Source of the DNA: a virus
DNA length: 43,533 nucleotides
Direction: 5' to 3' (one strand)
IMG/VR virus record: IMGVR_UViG_3300033571_024612
Location: 1 to 43,533 of that record
Numbering within the stretch: position 1 is the first letter of the stretch; every line of letters starts with the position of its first letter. Made by a program: the position numbers and the translations under genes. This document shows positions 7,339 to 14,296 of this stretch, in pieces. Under the pieces are notes generated by a model. The model had not been told where the DNA came from and did not search any database. It saw only the letters and a list, made by a program, of their open reading frames with translations.

Positions 7339-8199
7339 ATGTCTTTCCATTCCGGCGAGTCTGTGCGCAAGATGTCTGCTGACAGGCTGAGAATCCTGCT
7401 ACAGACAGGGTTTCGCTGGTCGGAAGCGGCAGAAATCAGCGGGGTGTCGCTTTGGGTGCTCCGGACCTGGTGGCAGCGAACAGGCATACATCTCTGCGAT
7501 CCGATCGAGCGGGCCCAGGCAGAGCGATTGATACAAGCGAACTACCGGCAATGCTCACCTCGGCTGTTTGACGGTTTGGTGGTCTGCAGCAAGTGCCGCG
7601 GCCTGCTGAAGCCGCCGGATCAGAGGGATGTCTGTGGCCGCCCGCACCGCTGGGCCTGCACTCGCTGCCGCACCGCTGGCCGCCGGGAGTGGGTATCAGC
7701 CGCGGCCATCAAGCGGGCTGTGTTTGAGGCACTGCAGCGACGGCTGCCGGAGATGGCCCGGCTGTGTGAGCACCGCACGAAGTTTCAACGAGAGCGCGAG
7801 CAGCGGTGGCTGGAGCAGCTGGAGCAGTTCCAGGCGATGGCCCAGCGGTTGCATGAGGCTGGCGTACCGCGCCTGGCAATTTTGGCGCGGGCGGCCCAGG
7901 TGCAGCTGGCGGAGGATGAGCTGGGAGATCCGCCCTACCTCGATCGACACAACTGGGGCGAGACGTTCAGCAGCTGGGGGGCGTGGGAAGGTGCCAGCTC
8001 ACACCAGTGGCGGATGGTGACCGCCTTCTTCTGCCGGCAGATCGTCTGGGATGGCGAACGGGTGCAGGTGGTCCTGTTCGGCCGGCGGTTTGTTGATCCA
8101 CTGTTGATGGATCGCAACGAGGATCTCGTTGATCAGCCCCTCTGGCGGCCGCCCGTTCATCCGTTGGCGTTCAGCCATCCTGCTCATCGAGAATGTTGA
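7339..8199 (+). CDS. Serine-recombinase-like protein lacking the catalytic domain
   Basis: 286 residues. It opens with a helix-turn-helix (FRWSEAAEISGVSLWVLRTW, about 25-44). Next is a zinc beta-ribbon of the large-serine-recombinase type: LFDGLVVCSKCRGLL then WACTRCRT, four cysteines, followed by a helix AAIKRAVFEALQRRL. A long helical segment follows (125-185), with a C-terminal piece FFCRQIVWDGERVQVVLF like the end of XisF-type recombinases. The N-terminal resolvase domain of about 140 residues that carries the serine nucleophile is missing, and no separate gene for it is seen in the window. It may be a trimmed integrase remnant, a directionality or decoy factor, or one half of a split recombinase. 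It stands alone on the + strand between two leftward blocks. Confidence 0.6.
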   Translation: MSFHSGESVRKMSADRLRILLQTGFRWSEAAEISGVSLWVLRTWWQRTGIHLCDPIERAQAERLIQANYRQCSPRLFDGLVVCSKCRGLLKPPDQRDVCGRPHRWACTRCRTAGRREWVSAAAIKRAVFEALQRRLPEMARLCEHRTKFQREREQRWLEQLEQFQAMAQRLHEAGVPRLAILARAAQVQLAEDELGDPPYLDRHNWGETFSSWGAWEGASSHQWRMVTAFFCRQIVWDGERVQVVLFGRRFVDPLLMDRNEDLVDQPLWRPPVHPLAFSHPAHREC

Positions 8200-8208
8200 G
8201 GCTTGGTT

Positions 8209-8415
8209 TCATTGCCCACCCCATGTGATGCGCTTCCATGGATAGGGCCGGGCCTGATCAATGGCCACCGGCTTCAGTTTGTGGTCGATGGGCACCATCA
8301 GCATCAGGCCTTGCATTTCACAGACCTCTGCACGATGCCGGCGGCATTGAATGTCGCTCCACACGTCACCTAGACGGATGCGATCGGCGGGTGGACAAGG
8401 CGGGTGGGTGCTCAT
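8209..8415 (-). CDS. Small hypothetical protein, 68 aa
   Basis: No family recognised. Compact, with two cysteines (IQCRRH, VCEMQG) and a Trp-containing end (PYPWKRITWGG). Its ATG overlaps the stop of the upstream gene by four bases, which supports translation. It is the last gene of the leftward early operon and ends 9 bases from the convergent recombinase-like gene. Confidence 0.6.
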   Translation of the reverse strand: MSTHPPCPPADRIRLGDVWSDIQCRRHRAEVCEMQGLMLMVPIDHKLKPVAIDQARPYPWKRITWGGQ

Positions 8416-8678
8416 GTCACCAGCCCGGCTTGTCTGGCCAGCTCGCGGAGCCGCTGATCCTCAGGCCGTTCGGGCGGCACATAGGCCTCGCACCACAACA
8501 CCACGATTGCCGGCGGCAAGGTGCCGTTGCGGTTGCGCAGCGCAAAGCGCGACGTGGGCACGATGGCCTGATGATCAGGCGGTGCGGTCCGCCGCTGGCA
8601 GTCCTCGCACTCATTGAGCCAGTCGTCAGGGCCGTCGCCCCAGCCGGGGCACCGGTCAAGGTTGCTGGGCTGCGTCAC
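8412..8678 (-). CDS. Small putative zinc-binding protein, 88 aa
   Basis: A GTG start at 8678 overlaps the preceding TGA (GTGA), which fixes the start. The N-terminal half has Cys residues arranged as RCPGW and CEDCQRR, a possible partial metal knuckle, followed by FALRNRNGTLPPAIVVLWCEAY, a likely beta hairpin. No function recognised. It is part of a run of coupled early genes. Confidence 0.6.
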   Translation of the reverse strand: MTQPSNLDRCPGWGDGPDDWLNECEDCQRRTAPPDHQAIVPTSRFALRNRNGTLPPAIVVLWCEAYVPPERPEDQRLRELARQAGLVT

Positions 8679-9286
8679 GCCGCCACCTCTTGCCAGTGAT
8701 ACCCCCCAGCCGTTCCGCCGGTGCGGAGCGCGTAGGTGATCGCCTGGCGTGCCACCCATGCCGCCCCCGCCGCCGCCCTAGTGGTCGGGTAGACCTGCCC
8801 GGTCTCCACGCACCGCACCGTCTTCCGGTGCCACGGCCGGCGGGGATGGGCGACCGCGATCGTCTTGGCCAGCTCCTGGTCCTCGAGCAGCAGCGCCAGC
8901 CGCTCTGCAGGGATCCCCCCCAGCAGTCGCGGGTTTTTTCTGGCGAACGCCAGCAAGTCCTCGCGGTGCACGTACCGGAAACCCTTCCGCCCGGGGCTCT
9001 TGTGCCGGGCCTTCAGAAGCCCGCGGCGCACCCAGTGCTCTGGAGAGTCGATCCGCACGTCCAGGGCCGTTGCAATCCTCCCCAGGGTGAGCCAGCGGCC
9101 GCTGGCCTTCAGGCTCATCCCATAGCGATACACCGTGCTTTCGATCGCCCCCGGCGACCGATTGGGATACCCATTCACGGTGGCCCACCGTTTGAAGGTT
9201 GTGGCCACCATGTCCGCCGGCATGTCGCCGGCCATCGCCTCCAGCTGCATCAGCTCGGCGCTGCTCCAAGGGCTGCCGTAGGTCAT
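8675..9286 (-). CDS. DNA-binding protein with SANT-like, MerR-like and NUMOD/IENR1-like modules
   Basis: 203 residues in three parts. Residues 6-60 (PWSSAELMQLEAMAG to AIESTVYRYGMS) look like a SANT/Myb-type helical unit. Residues 62-115 (LTLGRIATALDVRIDSPEHW, then GFRYVHREDLLAFARKNP) resemble a MerR-type excision/helix-turn-helix reader. The C-terminal 45 residues (VRCVETGQVYPTTRAAA, then GGTAGGYHWQ) match the intron-endonuclease repeat (IENR1/NUMOD1-type). These readers flank homing endonucleases, yet no HNH or GIY-YIG core is present here. It is likely a sequence-specific DNA-binding regulator, or a homing-endonuclease remnant with its nuclease lost. Confidence 0.65.
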   Translation of the reverse strand: MTYGSPWSSAELMQLEAMAGDMPADMVATTFKRWATVNGYPNRSPGAIESTVYRYGMSLKASGRWLTLGRIATALDVRIDSPEHWVRRGLLKARHKSPGRKGFRYVHREDLLAFARKNPRLLGGIPAERLALLLEDQELAKTIAVAHPRRPWHRKTVRCVETGQVYPTTRAAAGAAWVARQAITYALRTGGTAGGYHWQEVAA

Positions 9287-9296
9287 AACTGACTTT

Positions 9297-9416
9297 TCAT
9301 GCGGCGCGGGCGCGGCTCACGAGTTCGCACTCATGCCCTTCGTACAGAGATGTGTGGCCGTGGAGTTTTTCAACCAGCTCAGCGCACAACGCTTTCCAGT
9401 CAGTTCGTGTAGTCAT
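9297..9416 (-). CDS. 39-aa phage protein with DWKALCAELV motif
   Basis: A tiny gene with a clear ribosome site (AGAGG about 8 bases before the ATG). The product reads MTTRTDWKALCAELVEKL near its start and ends in LVSRARAA. This pattern (D-W-x-A-L-C-A-E-L-V ... R-A-R-A-A) recurs in small cyanophage proteins as I remember them. Its start overlaps the stop of the preceding 28-residue gene by four bases, so it is probably translated by coupling. Function unknown. Confidence 0.6.
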   Translation of the reverse strand: MTTRTDWKALCAELVEKLHGHTSLYEGHECELVSRARAA

Positions 9417-9499
9417 CGTGAAGACCTCTGAAGATAAACCGCCACGATTATCACCATGGCGATGAGTGTTACCGCTGAATCTGAATCAATGTTGAGCAT
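9413..9499 (-). CDS. 28-aa putative single-pass membrane peptide
   Basis: ATG at 9499 overlaps the stop of the upstream gene and its own stop overlaps the next ATG, so three genes form an unbroken coupled chain. After MLNIDSDSA the peptide has a 14-residue hydrophobic stretch (VTLIAMVIIVAVYL) and a basic end (QRSSR), a typical N-out/C-in small membrane peptide. Function unknown. Confidence 0.45.
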   Translation of the reverse strand: MLNIDSDSAVTLIAMVIIVAVYLQRSSR

Positions 9500-9768
9500 C
9501 ATGACTGCAGCCCATCCAGCCAATCCGCCACCTGGCTAGAACCGCCGTGGCGTTCTCTGAGCACCTGGCCCAGCTCCAGGGCAACGGCGACGGCGAACTG
9601 GCGGCAGTCGTGGCAGGGGGTGGCGCACCGCTGCAGGGTCTGCATCGGGCAGGCAGCCTGGGCTAGGCGGTGGCTCAGCGGTGGTGGGCGGTGGCCTTGG
9701 TCGCTGGTTGCGGCGGCGGTGCGCAGGCGTTCGATGGCCTGCTGGGTGGGGGTGGTGAGTTGAATCAT
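9499..9768 (-). CDS. Small hypothetical protein with Cys pairs, 89 aa
   Basis: No family recognised. Two long helices surround a central segment with CPMQTLQRCATPCHDCRQ, four cysteines that could bind zinc. The final part (ALELGQVLRERHGG, VADWLDGL) is amphipathic. It starts at an ATG 40 bases after the end of the broken nucleotidyltransferase gene. Confidence 0.55.
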   Translation of the reverse strand: MIQLTTPTQQAIERLRTAAATSDQGHRPPPLSHRLAQAACPMQTLQRCATPCHDCRQFAVAVALELGQVLRERHGGSSQVADWLDGLQS

Positions 9769-9807
9769 CGCGGGGTGGGGTTGTGGATGCGGTCGTTGGG
9801 GAGGAGG

Positions 9808-10313
9808 TCAGGCCACCTCCCGGTCACGAGGGTCCACCCAACCCAGGCCGATCAGGCGAAACAGCTCTGGCTCGGTGCGCACTGGCACCACCGATCCGTC
9901 GGCGCGCCGCAACAGGCCGCCGAAGGAGTGGAACCCGGCACGCACCCAGGCCCTGGCCAGCACCTGGTGGCTCCACTCTGCGGAGCCAGTGCGGATCGCC
10001 CGCTGAAGGCCGTAGCCATCGGCATCGACCATGAACAGGTCGAGCTTGATCCCCTCCGGCAGCAGCCGCTGGGTGTAGCGGCAGGGGAGCTCCCCCTTCA
10101 CCTTCGGCCACTGGTTCACCACGGAGGCCAGGCCGTTGGCGAACAGGGGCGAGGCGTCGTAGGGCTTCGGCACGCAGACGATCTCGATGTCGCCGATCGT
10201 GGGCCGCTGCCGGCGAGGCTGATCACCTCGCAGTGCGGGTCGAGCTGTTCCATCGCACCCACGGCGATGGCCTCGGCTTGGGCCAGGGGGATGCGGTCGG
10301 TGGTGCTGCTCAT
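9808..10313 (-). pseudogene. Pol-beta-like nucleotidyltransferase gene with frameshift
   Basis: The start is the ATG at 10313 (MSSTTDRIPLAQAEAIAVGA), coupled to the upstream gene by ATGA. The frame is typical until AGS near residue 36 and then turns to nonsense. The following frame resumes at PTIGDIEIVCVPKPYDASP and continues to a normal end at 9808. Together these parts look like a DNA polymerase beta-type nucleotidyltransferase, where G-S-x-R-R...G-D-I-[DE]-[IV] is the metal-binding palm motif and LDLFMVD carries the third acid. At the junction the expected LRRxR residues are missing. The sequence there fits loss of 13 bases between two GCCGGCAG copies. The break could be a real inactivation or a sequence error. 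Confidence 0.65.
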
Positions 10314-10765
10314 AGGAACATCCCGGTGTTGCGCTGCTTCTGCTTCTTCTGCAACTGGAGGATCAGGTCGAGCCGCTGCTGAATCCCCCGTAGCCATTCC
10401 CGGCTGACCGGCACCATTTCGGGCGCGGCTTCTTCGCCTTGCCGGTCGTGCTCGATCGCCTTGTTCGGGTCGGCCGTGCGCCAATCCGGCCATGTGCGGC
10501 TCTCGTTGATGCCCTGCTTGGCCTGCAGCTCGGCGATCACCTGTTCTGGTGTGGCACCGCTGCGCAGGGCGCCGTCAAAGCCCAGGATGATCACGTCGAT
10601 CCACTCGGGCAGGGTTGGCTGCCCCTGGTCGGCCGCGGCCTCGACCTCCTGCAGCTCTTTGCGTAGGTGATTGCAGACGCCACGGGTCCGGTCACCAGGG
10701 CCGAACGTACGCTGGCTGAAGGCGGCCTGTCCGTGGAGGTGCGCCAACAGGTCGAAGCTGCTCAT
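10310..10765 (-). CDS. dATP/dGTP pyrophosphohydrolase-like protein (DUF550, MazG fold)
   Basis: 151 residues from the ATG at 10765, chosen because it overlaps the upstream stop and begins the family domain. The order FDLLAHLHGQAAFSQRTFGPG, then GVCNHLRKELQEVEA (metal-binding E-x-x-E), EWIDVIILGFDGALRSG and RTWPDWR is characteristic of DUF550, also called the dATP/dGTP diphosphohydrolase N-terminal family. These enzymes hydrolyse dNTPs to dNMPs. In Z-DNA phages the relative MazZ feeds 2-aminoadenine synthesis, but no PurZ or matching polymerase is seen here, so a general nucleotide-pool role is safer. The C-terminal 40 residues form a Gln/Lys-rich helix. Confidence 0.8.
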   Translation of the reverse strand: MSSFDLLAHLHGQAAFSQRTFGPGDRTRGVCNHLRKELQEVEAAADQGQPTLPEWIDVIILGFDGALRSGATPEQVIAELQAKQGINESRTWPDWRTADPNKAIEHDRQGEEAAPEMVPVSREWLRGIQQRLDLILQLQKKQKQRNTGMFL

Positions 10766-10983
10766 AGCCCCCGCTCCGCGAGAAAGCGGCGGGCCGGCTG
10801 GCCCAGGTGGCCGCCACCGGCAGCGTGCAGCCTCAGCTGCTTCGCCAGCACCCCAAGGCGCTCGCGCCGCAGGAATGCCATCCAGAAGGGATTGATGAAC
10901 CGTGGCGCCTGAAACAGGGGCGGGATGGTCTCCTCCTGGCTGGCCGTGGCCCAGTCGTCCGGGCGATCCTGCAGATGGCTCAC
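10762..10983 (-). CDS. Small hypothetical protein, 73 aa
   Basis: GTG start at 10983 overlaps the stop of the preceding gene (GTGA), and its stop overlaps the ATG of the pyrophosphohydrolase-like gene. A central aromatic segment (APRFINPFWMAFLRRERLGVL) is followed by a basic, His/Gly-rich end. No family recognised; coupling on both sides supports it. Confidence 0.6.
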   Translation of the reverse strand: MSHLQDRPDDWATASQEETIPPLFQAPRFINPFWMAFLRRERLGVLAKQLRLHAAGGGHLGQPARRFLAERGL

Positions 10984-11237
10984 GCTTCACCTCCCAGCTG
11001 GTCGCACAGGGGGCACGGGAAGCCCATCAGCCGGCCGACCGCGGCCATCTCGCGCCAGTACCGGCGCCAGGCGGTCGCTGCGGCATGTGTCAGGGCATGG
11101 CCGGCCTGGTGGCCAGCAGGGAGGGCCTCCAGCTGGTGCCGGAGCTCCTGGACCTGGGCACCAGCAAGGTGCGCTCGATCAGTGGCCAGGCGGGCCAACT
11201 CGGAAAACAGGGGCGAGTAGGTCATGTGAGCGTTCAT
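10980..11237 (-). CDS. Small hypothetical protein with CPLC motif, 85 aa
   Basis: From the ATG at 11237, which overlaps the upstream stop. The product is largely helical (LFSELARLATDRAHL, VQELRHQLEAL) and ends with MGFPCPLCDQLGG, a single Cys-x-x-Cys that could bind zinc or be redox active. Function unknown. Confidence 0.6.
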   Translation of the reverse strand: MNAHMTYSPLFSELARLATDRAHLAGAQVQELRHQLEALPAGHQAGHALTHAAATAWRRYWREMAAVGRLMGFPCPLCDQLGGEA

Positions 11238-11920
11238 AAGGGTTTCTCCCACTGAAAAGATCGGGACATGAAGCGGTAGAGATCGAGCGCATCTACCCAG
11301 CTGCCGACGGCAACATCGACATCGATGAGCTCCACGATGGTTTTGCCGGGGCTGCAGAAGAGCACGAACGCACGCTGTGGCAACCAGCTATGGGTGTCGA
11401 TCAGCAGCGCCAGAGCTGCTCCCAGCTCGGCCGCCACACGCTGGGGGTTGAACTGATCCGGTGAGCCGGCCTGCACCATGCCAATGCCAATGTCGCTGCC
11501 ATCTCTGAACCGCACCAGCAGGTCGGCAGATGTGGCCACGGGCAGGCGCCAATGCCGCAAGGGCAATGGCGCAGCAAGCACCTCCAGGCGCTGCCAAAAG
11601 GGATGGGCGATCAACGGCTCAATCGTGGGCAGAGCCGAAGTGAACGGAGCCACGCTGGGCGCCCAGGGGCCCCTGGTGGCCGCGGCCGGGTTGTGGAGGC
11701 TGTTGGCGTAGATGGTGCAAGCCCGCACCACCACGGGATCCTGCGCAGAGATGGTGTTTCTCTGGTCGTGGGGATAGATGCGATCAAGGATCTGGTGAGC
11801 CGAGAGAAGCTCTTCCCCGTTCGGGCTTACGAAACCGCCATCCGGGAGGGGGAGCAGAGCCTGGCCTTCGGGAGTGGAGAACCAGGTGAGCGGTTCGGGG
11901 AGGGAGAGGGAGGTCACCAT
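11234..11920 (-). CDS. Hypothetical protein, possible PD-(D/E)XK-like fold
   Basis: 228 residues. The C-terminal half (TSADLLVRFRDGSDIGIGMVQAG, then AAELGAALALLIDTHSW, then AFVLFCSPGKTIVELIDVD) has the strand-strand-helix-strand layout of RecB/PD-(D/E)XK nuclease domains. The usual E-x-K is not visible (GIGMVQ in its place), so it may be inactive or a different fold. It ends in WVDALDLYRFM. ATG at 11920. Function uncertain. Confidence 0.5.
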   Translation of the reverse strand: MVTSLSLPEPLTWFSTPEGQALLPLPDGGFVSPNGEELLSAHQILDRIYPHDQRNTISAQDPVVVRACTIYANSLHNPAAATRGPWAPSVAPFTSALPTIEPLIAHPFWQRLEVLAAPLPLRHWRLPVATSADLLVRFRDGSDIGIGMVQAGSPDQFNPQRVAAELGAALALLIDTHSWLPQRAFVLFCSPGKTIVELIDVDVAVGSWVDALDLYRFMSRSFQWEKPL

Positions 11921-12060
11921 GACTTTCCCCGCAGATGGGGCGGCATGGCGGTGATCGAGCAGCCGAATTTCTGCCAGCGCATCTCCCAGCCGCAGGGGAG
12001 TGGGATGCGCCAGCTCAGGCCGCCGCTGCGCACATCATTGGTCCTACAGAAAATCAGCAT
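11914..12060 (-). CDS. Possible 48-aa protein
   Basis: ATG at 12060 lies two bases after the stop of the upstream gene, and its stop overlaps the next start, so it exactly fills the only gap in this part of the operon. The product has several Trp and Cys residues (LSWRIPLPCGWEMRWQKFGC) and no recognised family. Support is positional only. Confidence 0.45.
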   Translation of the reverse strand: MLIFCRTNDVRSGGLSWRIPLPCGWEMRWQKFGCSITAMPPHLRGKSW

Positions 12061-12062
12061 GG

Positions 12063-12401
12063 TCACCAGTGCTCGGTGGGCTCATCAGGTCCCACGGGTT
12101 CGGGCGGTGCCAGCCAGGGCCTGGCAGCGGCAAAAGGTGATGCCGTTGCCGCTGCACCGCTGGCCTGAGCCTCTGGTTCCTCGGGGTTGAGAAGGACCAC
12201 GGAGGCCGCGGCCGTTTGCCAGGTGCAGCGGCCACCTCTGCGTTTGCAGTCATCGGCCACATGGAACCGGTGCTCACCGGCGTAGAAGTAGCGCCCCAGG
12301 TGTTTTTCCACTGGCACCACGTAGCTCTGCGTGGCACCGCGATCGGTGATCAGGACCATGGCGCCGAGGGGCGGATGCTCGCGTTTCAGGGCAACGGCCA
12401 T
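12063..12401 (-). CDS. Hypothetical protein, 112 aa
   Basis: Residues 1-65 look like a small beta-rich domain (MVLITDRGATQSYVVPVEKH, YFYAGEHRFHVADDCKRR), followed by an Ala/Pro-rich tail. No family recognised. Its ATG overlaps the preceding stop by four bases. Confidence 0.6.
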   Translation of the reverse strand: MAVALKREHPPLGAMVLITDRGATQSYVVPVEKHLGRYFYAGEHRFHVADDCKRRGGRCTWQTAAASVVLLNPEEPEAQASGAAATASPFAAARPWLAPPEPVGPDEPTEHW

Positions 12402-12889
12402 CAGATCTTCTCCGCACCCATGGAAGGCAACAGGTTGCCGATGGCCTCTCGGGATGCCTGCAGCTGGCGGGCCTGTTCTGCGGTGGCCTGCACCGCCGCG
12501 TAGGCGAGCTGTCGACGGTTGCGGTGAATGGCGGCAATCACCTCCTGGGGCAGCTCGATGCCGATCAGGCGAGGGCCCATGGCGGATTCGACCCTGCGAG
12601 GGCCGGATGAATCTCGAAAGCCACCGCCACGGCCGGTTCCGGAGTAGGCCGCGTGGCAGCAGCAGATCACGGCCGGATCAGAGCCTGCCATCCACTCACC
12701 GGTGGGCAACACGTCGTAGTCGCTCAGGTGGTCGTTGATGGCCCGGTCGTAGTTGCCCACGATGCCGGTGTCGAAACAGGCGAAGCAGGTGTAGCTCGGC
12801 AACACAAAAGCCGGGCCAGCGGGTGGGCGCCGCTTGTGGGGGGCAAGGTCGAAAACGGCGGCCGGTGATGGCGTGATGGAAGAGATCAT
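12401..12889 (-). CDS. Hypothetical protein with Cys-rich centre, 162 aa
   Basis: The middle holds SYTCFACFDTGIVGNYDRAI and, about 40 residues later, AVICCCHAAYSG. Two Cys clusters at this spacing suggest a zinc-binding module like those in phage replication accessory proteins. The C-terminal part is one long amphipathic helix (VIAAIHRNRRQLAYAAVQAT). Coupled by overlap to the replication-initiator-like gene before it and the small gene after it. A replication partner is a guess from position. Confidence 0.55.
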   Translation of the reverse strand: MISSITPSPAAVFDLAPHKRRPPAGPAFVLPSYTCFACFDTGIVGNYDRAINDHLSDYDVLPTGEWMAGSDPAVICCCHAAYSGTGRGGGFRDSSGPRRVESAMGPRLIGIELPQEVIAAIHRNRRQLAYAAVQATAEQARQLQASREAIGNLLPSMGAEKI

Positions 12890-14250
12890 TGGCCGGTGAC
12901 GTGACGGTGGTAGGCGAACGGGTCGGGGGCGTTGGTTTCGGGATCGATGGGAGCAACGAAGGTGGCCGCGGCCACGGCAGCAACGGGCTGGTTTTGGGGC
13001 AGGTAGGCCACAAACCGCCGCTCTTTCAGCCAGCGGGCCAGATCGGGAAAACAGGGAGCAAAACCAGTGGTGGCAAGCTGCTGGTCTTGGGCTCGAAGCT
13101 CAGCAGCGTGCGCAACCACCAGGTGGTCGATGGTGTGGCCCTCGGCGAGGACAACAGCAAGCTCACGCTGGGCAGCGGGGAGAGACTGGCAGGTGGCGCG
13201 GCGGGGGCTGCACAGGTAGGCGGCGCTGAGCTGCTCGAACGCGGCAGAGGCTGCAGGGCCGGCGCGGAGCTGCTCACAACGGCGGCGGTAGCCGGTGTGG
13301 AGCGATTTGCAGCCGCTGGCCGCGGCGTGCTCGAGGAAAGGCTGTAGCACCCCCAGGGCATGGGCATGGAGGATGGCAGATCGATCGCCGGCACTGAGCT
13401 CTTTGGGCGCGGCTGGGTGCTTCTCGCGCCGGCGGTGCCACCACTCCACCAGCAGCTGGCGGTGGGGCTTGGCGCAATCAGGCAGGGCGCTGTCCTGAGC
13501 AGCGGCTGAGGCGATGGCTGAGGGCTGCTCGTCGGCAGGGGAACAGCGGTCACTGCAGGCCGGGTCGGCATGTCGCTGGGGAGCGGCGTTCTGGTTTGAG
13601 GTTACCACGATCTGACGATCTGTCACAAGCGCGTCAGCGGTTGTGACCTGGGGTGCGGAAGCGGAGTCAGTTACGACTCGTTGGGACATATTTATCTTTG
13701 AAGAAGTAGTTAACCCTTCTAAGATTTCTTCTTCTGTGTTTAATGGTTTATTGATTGGGTCCCCCTGGGGGGGAGTCCCCCCTGGGGGGAGTGGTGCCCC
13801 TGAAGGGGACTCCCCCTGGGGGGAAGGGGTGGTCCCCCTGGGGGGACTCCCCCTCAGGGGGAGGGGTGCTGTCGTCTTCCGTTCTGCTGCAACGGATTTC
13901 GGCCGTTGCCTTTTACGCTTGGTCTCCATCCGCACCCGGTAGACATTGGTGCCACGAGGACCGGTGCCCGCCAGGACGATCCATCCCTCTGCCAAAAGGG
14001 TGGAAACCGCTGCGCGAATGTCGCGTTCTTTCATCCCACACTCCAACGCAAGGCGCGGCACAGACGGGAATGCGTTATCACCCTGTCCAGCGTAAAACCA
14101 GAGCCAGGCATATACAAAGATCAGCCTTCTGCGTCCTATTTCTGCACAGCTGCTCAGTAATTCCAACGGTATCTGAGCGAAACGAGGGCGGTATAGTTCA
14201 GCATTGGAAAGATCGCGTGGCATGGCAAGATCTGGTGTGGTTGAGTCCAC
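12886..14250 (-). CDS. Replication-initiator-like protein (phage O/DnaT-like)
   Basis: 454 residues if started at the GTG at 14250; ATG at 14223 is a good alternative. The N-terminal 100 residues form a winged helix like phage replication proteins: FAQIPLELLSSCAEIGRRRL, then FPSVPRLALECGMKERDI and AVSTLLAEGWIVLAGTG. A basic patch (KRKRQRPK) is followed by a Pro/Gly-rich linker encoded by a run of DNA palindromes (13761-13862). The C-terminal 220 residues are helical with several Cys/His and end in FAYHRHVTG. Lambda O and related initiators carry origin iterons inside their own gene, and the repeats here sit in the equivalent place. No helicase (DnaB-like) gene was seen nearby. Confidence 0.65.
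   Translation of the reverse strand: MDSTTPDLAMPRDLSNAELYRPRFAQIPLELLSSCAEIGRRRLIFVYAWLWFYAGQGDNAFPSVPRLALECGMKERDIRAAVSTLLAEGWIVLAGTGPRGTNVYRVRMETKRKRQRPKSVAAERKTTAPLPLRGSPPRGTTPSPQGESPSGAPLPPGGTPPQGDPINKPLNTEEEILEGLTTSSKINMSQRVVTDSASAPQVTTADALVTDRQIVVTSNQNAAPQRHADPACSDRCSPADEQPSAIASAAAQDSALPDCAKPHRQLLVEWWHRRREKHPAAPKELSAGDRSAILHAHALGVLQPFLEHAAASGCKSLHTGYRRRCEQLRAGPAASAAFEQLSAAYLCSPRRATCQSLPAAQRELAVVLAEGHTIDHLVVAHAAELRAQDQQLATTGFAPCFPDLARWLKERRFVAYLPQNQPVAAVAAATFVAPIDPETNAPDPFAYHRHVTGQ
13761..13862. repeat. Six palindromic CCCCCTGGGGGGA-type repeats inside the initiator gene
   Basis: Copies are at 13761-13774, 13777-13790, 13797-13809, 13812-13824, 13834-13846 and 13849-13862. Two variants (CCCCTGAAGGGGA and CCCCCTCAGGGGGA) keep the stem but change the centre, which argues for selection on the palindrome. 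The array is translated in frame as a Pro/Gly-rich linker. Candidate origin iterons; REP-like palindromes are the alternative. Confidence 0.75.
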
Positions 14251-14296
14251 TCCCCTATGCCTGCAAAGTGCGGTTGATGCCGTAGAATGACCGCGG

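Noticed and set aside
7263-8238. Phage attachment site (attP) beside the recombinase-like gene
   Set aside because: No convincing core flanked by inverted arms was found, and the recombinase-like gene lacks a catalytic domain.
10310-10765. Full Z-genome (2-aminoadenine) pathway
   Set aside because: Only the DUF550-like gene is present; no PurZ or DpoZ-type polymerase is encoded in the window.
13761-13862. CRISPR-like array
   Set aside because: Units are palindromes of 13-14 bases with 2-9 base gaps, no unique spacers, no leader and no cas genes.
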